Shown piece after piece: positions 1 through 7,662 of a stretch of DNA of 29,916 nucleotides. Numbering within the stretch: position 1 is the first letter of the stretch; each line of letters opens with the position of its first letter. This DNA comes from Acidithiobacillus montserratensis. Lineage in GTDB: Bacteria > Pseudomonadota > Gammaproteobacteria > Acidithiobacillales > Acidithiobacillaceae. Where the stretch lies: contig NZ_JABBOU010000031.1 of the NCBI RefSeq assembly GCF_018853465.1, positions 1 through 29,916 of the forward strand. The letters run 5' to 3'. Below the pieces are notes generated by a model. It made no database searches. It saw nothing but the letters and a program-made list of their open reading frames with translations, and was not told where the DNA came from. Both the position numbers and the translations under genes were made by a program.

Positions 1-1
1 C

Positions 2-625
2 TCCGCCTGTGCCGGCGATTGGCCCCGCCTGCCCGATGCGCTCTGCAGTTATTGCGCCCTGCCCCTGCAGGTCAATGGCGATTGCCCGGTCTGCGCGGTG
101 GAAGCGCCACCCTATGATCATGTCTACACCCCTTATGTATATGCCGAGCCATTGAGTGCCGCCATCCTCGCCTGGAAATTTCACCAGCGTCTGGACTGGA
201 CCCTGGCTCTGGCCCAAACCTGGGCGGAAAGCTGGGGGGAGCAGCCCCCTTCTCGCCCTGAATGCCTATTACCGGCACCCCTGCACGCCCGTCGACTGCG
301 CGAACGCGGCTACAATCAGGCGTTGCTCCTGGCCCGCCACTGGGGAAAGCGCTGGCACATTCCAGTCCGCCCCGCAGCACTGCGCCGCTGTCGGAATACC
401 CGACACCAAACGGGCTTGAGTGCCGCTGCGCGCCGGGAAAACCTCGATGCGGCTTTTAGCCTGCACGGCAAACTGCCCGCCCACGTGGCCATTGTCGATG
501 ATGTCATGACTACCGGAACCACGGCCGCGCAACTCGCCGAATTGCTACGCCAGGGCGGGGTGCAGCGCATCGACATTTGGGTACTGGCGCGCGCTCTCAG
601 AGAAACAGTCCCGACCCATGCCTGA
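2..625 (+). CDS. comF: ComF family phosphoribosyltransferase (5' end outside window)
   Basis: The reading frame is open from the window edge, so the gene starts upstream; the GTG at 98 is an internal codon. The visible N-terminal part has two Cys pairs (CSYC and CPVC, coded at about 47-94), the small zinc-ribbon typical of ComF proteins. The C-terminal half is a type I phosphoribosyltransferase fold with the PRPP loop IVDDVMTTGTT at about 492-525. Family knowledge: ComF proteins are cytoplasmic, needed for DNA uptake in naturally competent bacteria, and often named amidophosphoribosyltransferase-like; the exact substrate is unclear. The stop overlaps the trmL start by 8 bp, so the two are probably co-transcribed. 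The family call is strong; a role in competence here is only inferred. Confidence 0.9.
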   Translation, partial: SACAGDWPRLPDALCSYCALPLQVNGDCPVCAVEAPPYDHVYTPYVYAEPLSAAILAWKFHQRLDWTLALAQTWAESWGEQPPSRPECLLPAPLHARRLRERGYNQALLLARHWGKRWHIPVRPAALRRCRNTRHQTGLSAAARRENLDAAFSLHGKLPAHVAIVDDVMTTGTTAAQLAELLRQGGVQRIDIWVLARALRETVPTHA

Positions 626-1094
626 TCCCCTTTTGCATGTCATTCTTTTTGAGCCGGAAATCCCGCCCAATACGGGCAATGTCATCCGTCTCTGTGCCAA
701 TACCGGCGCTCGCCTGCATCTGGTCGAACCCTTGGGCTTTGCCTGGGATGATCGTCGCCTGCGTCGCGCCGGGCTGGATTATCATGAATTTGCCGAGGTC
801 TTGCGCCATCCGGACTGGGCACATTGCCGTGATGCTCTGGCCGACGCACGGATTTTTGCTTTCAGCACCAAGGGGAAACACTTGCATCACCAGACGCTTT
901 TTCAGGAAGGCGATGCCTTGCTATTCGGGCCGGAAACGCGGGGGCTGCCTTCGCATATACTGGATAGCCTCCCGGCCGGACAAATATTGCGCCTACCCAT
1001 GCGTCAGGGACAACGCAGCCTGAATCTATCCAACGCCTGTGCAGTGGGGGTTTTTGAAGCGTGGCGACAGCTGGGGTTCAAGGGCGGCGCTTGA
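618..1094 (+). CDS. trmL: tRNA (cytidine/uridine-34-2'-O)-methyltransferase TrmL
   Basis: A 158-residue SPOUT-class methyltransferase, the usual TrmL length. It should methylate the 2'-OH of the wobble nucleotide of certain leucine tRNAs using S-adenosylmethionine, acting as a dimer in the cytoplasm. Visible family motifs are PPNTGNVIRLCANTG near residue 16, FGPETRGLP near 97, and the trefoil-knot segment LPMRQGQRSLNLSNACAVG near 125. The ATG at 618 lies inside the end of the comF-type gene (8-bp overlap), suggesting translational coupling. Its stop TGA (1092-1094) overlaps a TTG that is a likely start for the next gene. Identification is confident from the motifs; the tRNA specificity is taken from the family. 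Confidence 0.95.
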   Translation: MPDPLLHVILFEPEIPPNTGNVIRLCANTGARLHLVEPLGFAWDDRRLRRAGLDYHEFAEVLRHPDWAHCRDALADARIFAFSTKGKHLHHQTLFQEGDALLFGPETRGLPSHILDSLPAGQILRLPMRQGQRSLNLSNACAVGVFEAWRQLGFKGGA

Positions 1095-2194
1095 ACCCGA
1101 ATCCCCGGCGCAGGCCACTTATTCAGCATTTTCTGGGCATTACTGCCAGTATAACGGGGCGCTGGATTGTGCTGATACTGGGGAGCTTACTGCTGAGCTA
1201 TTGCTTCACGCTTGGACAGATTCCCGCCGCCCCCCTTTTTGCCGGGGTCATAACAGCCATCGCCATCAATAGCTTGGGCGGATTGACTTATCCCCGTCAC
1301 TTTTCCCGAGCAGGACAAAGCATCCTGGGTATGGCTATTGGCCTGATGTTTACCAGCGCTGCCCTGGGCGCTATTTCCGGCCATTGGCTGCCCATCTTGC
1401 TGGTCACGGCCGCAACCTTGATATTGAGTCTGGTTTCGGGACTGCTTTTCAGCCGCTGGGCGCAGATCAAGGCCAGTACCGGCCTGCTTTCCATGACTGC
1501 CGGGGGCGCGGCGGGCATTACGGCCATTGCCCAGGAATATGACGCCGACGTGGGATTGGTGGCCATCATGCAATACCTGCGGGTTATTCTGGTCATGGCC
1601 AGCCTTCCTTTAGTGGTTCTGTTTGTGTTTCAGGATCATCACGCCAGTCCGTTCGCCTTGGCGGGCAAACTCCCAGAGGTATCCTGGGGCGGCAGCCTCC
1701 TGTTGATACTGTTGGGCGGACCCATCGGCATCTGGCTGGCTCGTAAAATCCACATCACCGCCCCCTATTTGCTTGGTCCCTTGCTTGTTACGCTGCTGCT
1801 GACCTTGCTGAAAACCAGTCCCACCCAGGCCATTCCCGGTCCGATTCTGGAAGGTGCTTATTTACTGATTGGCTGGCAGGCCGGGCTGCAACTATCCATG
1901 CGTCGCATTCGCCAACACTTCCGCCTGATTCCCCGGGCATTACTCATCATTATCGTCCTGAATCTGCTTTGTGCCCTACTCGGAATATTTTTGGCCCATC
2001 TGGTTGGCGTCAGTGACCTGGACGGATACCTGGCGACAGCGCCCGGTGCGCTCTATGCCGCGGTCGCGGTCAGCATGGCTGCCCATGGCAACGTGCTTTT
2101 TGTCCTCGGCGTGCATCTCATGCGTTTACTGATGATGTTGTTGATCATGCCGCCTCTGGCGCGCAGGATGCTGAAAGCTGTCGGCAAACCCTGA
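1091..2194 (+). CDS. AbrB-type (AbrB duplication domain) integral membrane protein
   Basis: A very hydrophobic protein with about ten predicted membrane segments arranged as two similar halves. The segment LSMTAGGAAGITAIAQEY in the first half and the TAPGALYAAVAVSMAAHG stretch near the C-terminus fit the AbrB duplication family (Pfam AmoA/AbrB-like). These proteins are often mislabelled as AbrB regulators or ammonia monooxygenases; function is unproven and transport is only suspected. I prefer the TTG at 1091, which overlaps the trmL stop (TTGA) and has AAGGG at 1080-1084 six bases upstream. A GTG at 1061 would add ten residues and overlap trmL by 34 bp. An 80-bp gap separates it from ovoA, so a link to ovothiol is possible but not shown. 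Confidence 0.82.
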   Translation: MNPNPRRRPLIQHFLGITASITGRWIVLILGSLLLSYCFTLGQIPAAPLFAGVITAIAINSLGGLTYPRHFSRAGQSILGMAIGLMFTSAALGAISGHWLPILLVTAATLILSLVSGLLFSRWAQIKASTGLLSMTAGGAAGITAIAQEYDADVGLVAIMQYLRVILVMASLPLVVLFVFQDHHASPFALAGKLPEVSWGGSLLLILLGGPIGIWLARKIHITAPYLLGPLLVTLLLTLLKTSPTQAIPGPILEGAYLLIGWQAGLQLSMRRIRQHFRLIPRALLIIIVLNLLCALLGIFLAHLVGVSDLDGYLATAPGALYAAVAVSMAAHGNVLFVLGVHLMRLLMMLLIMPPLARRMLKAVGKP

Positions 2195-2198
2195 CCCC

Positions 2199-2227
2199 TT
2201 CCCAAACATCCGACCGGACGGTATCTT
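2199..2227 (+). promoter_or_regulatory. Weak sigma-70-like promoter candidate for ovoA
   Basis: TTCCCA at 2199-2204 and TATCTT at 2222-2227 are separated by 17 bp, each matching four of six consensus bases. They sit in the 80-bp gap before ovoA, whose start has AAGGGG at 2267-2272 as ribosome binding site. The match is modest, and transcription could equally read through from the AbrB-type gene. Confidence 0.28.
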
Positions 2228-2274
2228 GTGGGAGACGGACATATCCTCAACAGACAGAGCACAAAGGGGCAAAC

Positions 2275-4383
2275 ATGGCGCGTACACGCATTACTCCACT
2301 TCGTTTGGACGGTGAGAATGCTGAACAAAAACGGGACGAAATACGCAGGGTGTTTCATGAAACATTCTCCCTGTATGAATCCCTGTTTGAACACCTGCAA
2401 GACTCTGCAGCCTGGATGGAAAAAGCGATTCCCCTGCGCCATCCCCTGATTTTTTATTTCGGCCATACCGCCACTTTTTACGTCAATAAGCTGCAATTTG
2501 CTGGCCTGATCAACGCCCGCCTCGATCCGCATCTGGAATCCGTGTTTGCCGTCGGGGTGGATGAGATGTCATGGGATGACCTGGATGAGAACCACTACGA
2601 CTGGCCTAGCGTCGAAAGCGTCCGTCAGTATCGACAGCGGGTGCGGCAGATGGTGGATCAGCTGATTGGCGAATTGCCCCTGACCCTCCCTATTACCTGG
2701 GACTCTCCCTGGTGGGTCATTTTGATGGGAATCGAGCACGAAAACATTCATCTGGAAACCAGTTCGGTACTGATACGGCAATTGCCCTTGTCACAGGTAG
2801 CTCCCGTTGCCGCTTTCACGCCCTGGAATCAGGCGGGTACGGCCCCTATTAACCAGCTTCTGCCGGTAGCGGGGGGGGAAGTCCATCTCGGCAAAGCCCG
2901 GGATGACCGCCAATATGGATGGGATAACGAATATGGCACCCACGAAATCACTCTGCAACCGTTCAAAGCCAGTCAATTTCTGGTGAGCAACCAAGAATAT
3001 CTCGCCTTTGTGGAGGAGGGTGGTTACCGGAATCCGGATTGGTGGAGCGCGGAAGGCGACGCTTGGCGGCGCTTCAGTCGGGCGGAACATCCCAGCTTCT
3101 GGGTGCCTCAAGCCACAGGCTGGCAGCTGCGATTGCTGGCAGAAGAGCGGCCCATGCCCTGGAACTGGCCCGTTGAAGTCAACGCCCTGGAAGCAGACGC
3201 CTTTTGTCGCTGGAAATCAGCCCGGACCGGAGAGGAACTCCGCTTGCCCAGTGAAGAAGAATGGCGCCATCTGCGCGATCTCAGCGGATTGGATGACAGT
3301 GATAGCTGGGAAGAGCATGTCCCGGCCAACATTGGCCTGATGGCAGGGTGCTCACCCTGCCCGGTGGATCAGTTTCCCCAGGGGGATTTTTATGACCTGG
3401 TGGGCAATGTCTGGGAATGGACCTGCACCCCGATTTATCCTTTCCCCGGCTTTGAGGTTCATCCGGTTTATGACGATTTTACGGTACCGACCTTTGACCA
3501 GCAGCATAATCTGCTCAAAGGCGGCTCCTTCATCAGCCTCGGTAATGAAATGCAGCGTGAAGCCCGTTATGCTTTCCGGCGTCACTTCTTTCAGCATGCG
3601 GGATTCCGCTACGTGGCATCTGCCAATGTTCTGCCCGATATCCCCATTTATGAGAGCGATGCGCTGGTATCCCAATATGCTGAATTTCATTATGGTCGGA
3701 GCTATTACAACGTCCCCAACTTTGCACTGGCAGTGGCGGAACTGGCGGTGCAGGCCCGGGCCGGGAAACCCCTGCGCAAAGCCCTGGATATTGGCTGCGC
3801 GGTTGGACGTAGCAGTTTTGAACTGGCACGGCACTGCCCGGATGTGACGGGTCTGGACTTTTCAGCACGCTTCATTAGTGTGGGGGTACAGTTGCGGGAA
3901 AGGGGGCATTTTTCCTATACCTTGGTCGAAGAAGGCGATCTCAGCAGCTACCAGTCTATCGATCTGGCAGCGCTGGGCCTGCGGGAAACAGCCGACCATG
4001 TGCATTTTTTCCAGGCCGATGCCTGCAACCTCAAACCCTTATATCGGGATTATGATCTGGTGATTGCCGCCAATCTGATTGATCGACTGCATCATCCCCG
4101 CAAGTTTCTGGAGGATATCCGTGAGCGCATCCTACCGGGCGGGCTATTGCTGATCACCTCTCCCTATACCTGGCTGGAGGAATATACGCCGCGCAGTGAG
4201 TGGCTGGGTGGCTTCAAAAAAGATGGCGAAAACTGCTCGACATTGGATGCCCTCAAAGAGATTTTATTGCCCCATTTCCGCTTGCGCGAAGAAAGCCCAC
4301 TGGATTTACCTTTTGTGATACGGGAAACTGCCCGTAAATATCAACACAGCATCGCGCAGGTGACGCTCTGGGAACGCTTATGA
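2275..4383 (+). CDS. ovoA: OvoA: 5-histidylcysteine sulfoxide synthase with C-terminal 4-mercaptohistidine N-methyltransferase domain
   Basis: A 702-residue bifunctional enzyme of ovothiol A biosynthesis. Family knowledge: the non-haem iron part joins cysteine and histidine oxidatively into 5-histidylcysteine sulfoxide, and the C-terminal part later N-methylates the imidazole of thiohistidine using SAM. Seen here: an N-terminal DinB-like iron domain with HPLIFYFGHTATFYVNKL (H64) and EHENIHLETSS (H155, H159), the expected three-His iron site. An FGE-sulfatase-like domain follows with GNVWEW at 377-382 and KGGSF near 415. A Rossmann methyltransferase has motif I ALDIGCAVG at 503-511. The sequence HPLIFYFGHTATFY and the fused methyltransferase separate it from EgtB of ergothioneine synthesis. 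The length is normal and no domain is broken. The stop overlaps the next start as ATGA. Confidence 0.93.
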   Translation: MARTRITPLRLDGENAEQKRDEIRRVFHETFSLYESLFEHLQDSAAWMEKAIPLRHPLIFYFGHTATFYVNKLQFAGLINARLDPHLESVFAVGVDEMSWDDLDENHYDWPSVESVRQYRQRVRQMVDQLIGELPLTLPITWDSPWWVILMGIEHENIHLETSSVLIRQLPLSQVAPVAAFTPWNQAGTAPINQLLPVAGGEVHLGKARDDRQYGWDNEYGTHEITLQPFKASQFLVSNQEYLAFVEEGGYRNPDWWSAEGDAWRRFSRAEHPSFWVPQATGWQLRLLAEERPMPWNWPVEVNALEADAFCRWKSARTGEELRLPSEEEWRHLRDLSGLDDSDSWEEHVPANIGLMAGCSPCPVDQFPQGDFYDLVGNVWEWTCTPIYPFPGFEVHPVYDDFTVPTFDQQHNLLKGGSFISLGNEMQREARYAFRRHFFQHAGFRYVASANVLPDIPIYESDALVSQYAEFHYGRSYYNVPNFALAVAELAVQARAGKPLRKALDIGCAVGRSSFELARHCPDVTGLDFSARFISVGVQLRERGHFSYTLVEEGDLSSYQSIDLAALGLRETADHVHFFQADACNLKPLYRDYDLVIAANLIDRLHHPRKFLEDIRERILPGGLLLITSPYTWLEEYTPRSEWLGGFKKDGENCSTLDALKEILLPHFRLREESPLDLPFVIRETARKYQHSIAQVTLWERL

Positions 4384-5540
4384 AAAATCAGGAAGAGGCC
4401 ATTTTCGACTTCGACACGCCCATTCAACGCATGGGCACTGGCTCTCTGAAATGGGATGACGCGGCCCATCGTTTTGGCGGGGAAGTCTTACCCATGTGGG
4501 TTGCCGACATGGATTTTGCCATACCGGAATGTATCATCTCGACACTGCAGCAACGTCTGGATCACCCTATTTTTGGCTATCCCAGTGCCGGGCCATTCAT
4601 GGTAGAGGCGGCCGAGAACTGGATGGAAACCCGCCACGACTGGCGCCCAGAACCCGGCGCCACTGGCAGTATCAGCGGCGTGGTTCCCGCCTTGTTTGCC
4701 GCAGTACGGGCTTTTACCCAGCCGGGGGATAGCGTCATCGTCATGCCTCCTATCTATCCGCCGTTCATGACGGCCGTGCAGAAAAACGGGAGGGAACTGC
4801 TCCTCGCGCCACTCCAGAGAGGCGCAGACAATAGCTACTCCATTGACTGGCCGGCGCTGGAGGAGGCCCTGACCCGCTCCCGATTGTTATTGCTGTGCTC
4901 GCCCCATAATCCCGTAGGACGGGTCTGGTCCGCCGAAGAACTGCAGCATCTGGCGGATCTTTGCAGCGCCGCCGGGTGCGTGGTGATCAGCGATGAAATT
5001 CACGCGGATCTCAGTTACGTCCAACACATTCCTTTTCCAGTTTTTTCTTCCCGCTCCGTCCTGCTGAGCTCGGCTGGCAAAAGCTTCAATATTGCGGGCA
5101 TTGGGGGCGGCATAGCCATCATTCCCGATCCGGAACTGCGCCAGATGTTTCGGGATGAGCTGTATCGCAGCCAGATCCATCAGACCAACACCTGTGCCCT
5201 GAAAGCCATGACCAGCGCCTGGCAGCTGGGGGCAGAATGGCAGTCTGCACTCAGGCAGTATCTGCTGACTAACGCCGGGTTTATTCAGGATTTTCTGCAA
5301 CAGGAATTGCCCGATCTGGGCTATCGCATTCCTGAGTTCGGCTACCTGGCCTGGCTGGATGTCAGCGCCTATGGCGACGACGTCACTATTCAGGAGAACC
5401 TCCTTAAAGCTGGACTCGGACTCAATCTTGGTCCCAGCTTCGGGCCGGGTGGAGCAGGTTTTGTGCGCCTGAATTTTGCCACGCCCCGAGCTACTCTGGA
5501 GGAAGGTCTGTCGCGACTGCGGAAGGCTATGTTGTCCTAG
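4380..5540 (+). CDS. MalY/PatB-family PLP-dependent C-S lyase, candidate OvoB
   Basis: A 386-residue fold-type I PLP enzyme of the MalY/PatB cystathionine beta-lyase group. The Schiff-base lysine is K234 in SSAGKSFNIAG. N177 of HNPVG and D205 of SDEIHADL are the usual cofactor contacts, and the N-terminal LPMWVADMDF is diagnostic. It overlaps ovoA by 4 bp (ATGA), so it is almost certainly translated with it. Ovothiol synthesis needs a PLP lyase (OvoB) to cleave 5-histidylcysteine sulfoxide to 5-thiohistidine, and this gene is in exactly that position. The family is certain; the OvoB substrate is inferred from context. Otherwise it could be a general cystathionine/cysteine-conjugate lyase. Its last codons TTG TCC TAG lie in an inverted repeat shared with waaA. 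Confidence 0.9.
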   Translation: MKNQEEAIFDFDTPIQRMGTGSLKWDDAAHRFGGEVLPMWVADMDFAIPECIISTLQQRLDHPIFGYPSAGPFMVEAAENWMETRHDWRPEPGATGSISGVVPALFAAVRAFTQPGDSVIVMPPIYPPFMTAVQKNGRELLLAPLQRGADNSYSIDWPALEEALTRSRLLLLCSPHNPVGRVWSAEELQHLADLCSAAGCVVISDEIHADLSYVQHIPFPVFSSRSVLLSSAGKSFNIAGIGGGIAIIPDPELRQMFRDELYRSQIHQTNTCALKAMTSAWQLGAEWQSALRQYLLTNAGFIQDFLQQELPDLGYRIPEFGYLAWLDVSAYGDDVTIQENLLKAGLGLNLGPSFGPGGAGFVRLNFATPRATLEEGLSRLRKAMLS

Positions 5541-5737
5541 CTCGGGCATCTGTCCTGGCAGCTTTTTGCTTCAACGTCCCTTGCCTGTGGTTCCAGGTCT
5601 CATCCCGCTGTCAGGAGAGAACTCGCCCTGCGGGCTCAAACAGCTCTCCTGACGGGCGCTGGATTTCGCCAAAAACAACAAAGGCGCGGGCCAAAGTCGC
5701 TGAAAATCTACCAGGACAGATGCCCGAGCTAGGACAA
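5532..5737. repeat. Perfect 27-bp inverted repeat enclosing a 152-bp convergent intergenic region (MITE-like candidate)
   Basis: The arms at 5532-5558 and 5711-5737 are exact reverse complements (left arm starts TTGTCCTAGCTCGGG). They reach into both flanking genes, so the lyase gene and waaA end with the same three codons. The inner part has another 10-bp inverted repeat near its middle, giving the whole unit a near-palindromic layout. No ORF of note and no clear target-site duplication were seen. It may be a non-autonomous mobile element, a palindromic repeat unit, or an unusually large two-way terminator. Confidence 0.7.
5610..5653. repeat. Internal hairpin within the inverted-repeat element
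   Basis: GTCAGGAGAG (5610-5619) and CTCTCCTGAC (5644-5653) are perfect complements around a 24-nt loop. The loop holds a smaller GCCC/GGGC pair at 5625-5635. The hairpin is centred within about 3 bp of the centre of the enclosing element. No T-run follows on either strand, so it is not a textbook intrinsic terminator. Confidence 0.6.
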
Positions 5738-6985
5738 ATCCAGATCGTCCAGAAGCTGCATGATTTTTTCCAGGGAGCCACGCTGCTGCTGGACAAAGGC
5801 CAACGCCCTGTTCCCCTGTTCCCGAGCGCTTTCCGGGCGCCGCAACCACAGCTGCAACTGTTGCGCCAGGGCATTGGCATCATCCACCTGAACGGCTGCA
5901 TCTCTGTCCAGCATATCCCGGGCAATGCGCCGAAAATTTTCCATATGCGGACCAAAAATAACGGGACAGGAAAGTACGGCAGCCTCCAGTGGATTATGTC
6001 CGCCAACAGGGACAAAACTGCCGCCCATCGTCACCAGATCAGCCGCCGCATAAAAATCCATCACCTCTCCCAAGGTATCCACTAGAAAAACACTTTTACG
6101 CGCCGTTTCACCATTCTCCGAGCGTAAGGCATAGGGAACACCAGCTGCTTGCAGTTCCGCCTCCACTTCGACGCGGCGAGAGGGATGCCGGGGAATCAGC
6201 ACCAGCAAAAGGTGGGGCCAAGCTAACTGTAATTGTTTGAAAACGTCTATCGCCATTTTTTCTTCGCCGGCGTGGGTGGAGGCAAAGACCCAAACCTGAC
6301 GGGTGGCCAGATGCTGTCGCCAGAAGCGACCTTTCTCCAAAGCCTCCAGCGGTTCCGGTAGGTCATATTTGATATTTTCGATGACGACCACTTTTGCCGC
6401 TCCCAGTTGTCGGAAGGACTCGGCATCTTCAGGACTTTGTGCTGCTACGGCGGTCATACTGGCAAGCGCGGGACGGAACAGCCGCGAAAAGCGTCCATAT
6501 CCTTTCAGCGAGCGCGGGGATAAACGGGCATTGATCAATAATACCGGCACCTGAAACTGCGCGGCCCAGTAGCATAAATTCGGCCAGATTTCCGTTTCCA
6601 TGATGAGACAGACACGCGGCTGCTGGCGCTGCAAAAAACGCCGCATCGCCGCAGAAGTATCATAGGGCAGGTAATGGCGGCGCACGCTCGTGCCGAGGCG
6701 CTGGGCGACAATTTCTGCGCCCGTAGGCGTCGTACTGGTCACCAGAACCGGAATCCTTGGATAGCGTTTTTGCAGGGCATGGACCAAGGGAACCGCCGCA
6801 ATGGCCTCGCCCACACTGACCGCATGGATCCATAGGGGGCGGTCATGATGGATGTCCCCCCAACCAAAGCGCTCCCGCCATCTTTCCCGATAGGGAGGAC
6901 GCCGCCAACCCCGCCACCGGGTGAAGATCCAGAGCAGCGGCGTCAACAGCAAGAGGACTCCTGCATAAATCCGGCGCGTCATCAT
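5729..6985 (-). CDS. waaA: 3-deoxy-D-manno-octulosonic acid (Kdo) transferase WaaA
   Basis: A GT30 enzyme of 418 residues that transfers Kdo from CMP-Kdo to lipid IVA on the inner face of the cytoplasmic membrane, linking lipid A to core oligosaccharide. An N-terminal membrane anchor (about residues 7-21) is followed by WIHAVSVGE with the catalytic Glu at 60, TSTTPTGAE, METEIWPN, the GT-B C-lobe FASTHAGEE, and GGSFVPVGGHNPLEAA. I start at the ATG at 6985, which overlaps the upstream gene as ATGA; the ATG three bases later is equally possible. It is the last gene of the minus-strand LPS run. Its stop codon lies in the 27-bp inverted repeat. Whether one or two Kdo units are added cannot be read from sequence. 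Confidence 0.96.
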   Translation of the reverse strand: MMTRRIYAGVLLLLTPLLWIFTRWRGWRRPPYRERWRERFGWGDIHHDRPLWIHAVSVGEAIAAVPLVHALQKRYPRIPVLVTSTTPTGAEIVAQRLGTSVRRHYLPYDTSAAMRRFLQRQQPRVCLIMETEIWPNLCYWAAQFQVPVLLINARLSPRSLKGYGRFSRLFRPALASMTAVAAQSPEDAESFRQLGAAKVVVIENIKYDLPEPLEALEKGRFWRQHLATRQVWVFASTHAGEEKMAIDVFKQLQLAWPHLLLVLIPRHPSRRVEVEAELQAAGVPYALRSENGETARKSVFLVDTLGEVMDFYAAADLVTMGGSFVPVGGHNPLEAAVLSCPVIFGPHMENFRRIARDMLDRDAAVQVDDANALAQQLQLWLRRPESAREQGNRALAFVQQQRGSLEKIMQLLDDLDLS

Positions 6986-7662
6986 TCGCGATGCAGCAAC
7001 CGATCAGTCAGCCAGTCCAGACGGTACCAGGGTCGAAAACTTTTCAGCAGCGCAAGGCGATCGTAATCGCGCTCAATCCACTGGCGCAGGGACAGATCCG
7101 GTTCATTCACCAGAGCTTGACGATAACTGGTGAAAAACCAGTCGAGTATTCCGGTATTGGCATGACGAATGTGACCAAATGGCCAGAGCCGCAGCTGACG
7201 CTGGGCGGTCTTCATGGGCTGCGCCATCACCAGATGCATATAGAGAACGCTCATGAAACCGGCGCGATCCGCCCCCGATTTGCAGTGCAGCAAAAAAGGT
7301 CTCGGTAATTCGGTCAAAAGGTCTATGGCTTGCAGCAACCGCTCTTTTTCGGGTAGGTCCCGGGAGCCAATACCGTGCAGGACGATATGCTGCATTCCCG
7401 TGGCATCACAAACCTCCTGTTCCAGTCGGTAATGGGGCTCATGGGGAGCAGGTGCCCGCAAATTCAACACCGCCTTCAGACCATAATGCTGCTGCCAACG
7501 CCTTAATTGCCGGGGTGAAGGCTGGGCAGAACGAAAAACGCCCGGAACCATTTCATGAAAATTCGCATAAAAGCACTCGCGAAAAATGCCATGATCTGTC
7601 CAGAACTGATGACGACGATAACGGCGCCGTTCTTCCGGTAAGAGTCTGAGAGGCGAATTCAT
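6982..7662 (-). CDS. Dual-specificity/tyrosine-phosphatase-like protein of the LPS cluster
   Basis: A 226-residue protein with a cysteine-phosphatase active-site loop HCKSGADR (C127, R133) and the preceding Siw14/DSP-like region VFRSAQPSPRQLRRW and LKAVLNLR. It overlaps waaC and waaA by 4 bp each, so it is made as part of LPS core assembly. No signal peptide or clear membrane segment is visible, which points to the cytoplasm. The family includes protein, lipid and inositol phosphatases. Given the neighbours, a phosphate on Kdo, heptose or lipid A, or a regulatory phosphotyrosine, is a plausible substrate, but none can be chosen from sequence. The fold assignment is strong and the substrate unknown. 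Confidence 0.85.
   Translation of the reverse strand: MNSPLRLLPEERRRYRRHQFWTDHGIFRECFYANFHEMVPGVFRSAQPSPRQLRRWQQHYGLKAVLNLRAPAPHEPHYRLEQEVCDATGMQHIVLHGIGSRDLPEKERLLQAIDLLTELPRPFLLHCKSGADRAGFMSVLYMHLVMAQPMKTAQRQLRLWPFGHIRHANTGILDWFFTSYRQALVNEPDLSLRQWIERDYDRLALLKSFRPWYRLDWLTDRLLHRE

Noticed and set aside
1091..2194. AbrB transcription regulator or ammonia monooxygenase, as the family is often named
   Set aside because: The protein is almost wholly membrane-embedded and has no SpoVT/AbrB DNA-binding domain or copper monooxygenase features.
2275..4383. Ergothioneine synthase EgtB/EgtD fusion
   Set aside because: The iron-domain motif HPLIFYFGHTATFY, the fused methyltransferase at the C-terminus and the neighbouring PLP lyase all match OvoA rather than EgtB or EgtD.
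5541..5728. Simple intrinsic terminator between the convergent genes
   Set aside because: The hairpins are not followed by T-runs on either strand and the outer arms lie 152 bp apart, so the repeat is better described as an element of unknown origin.
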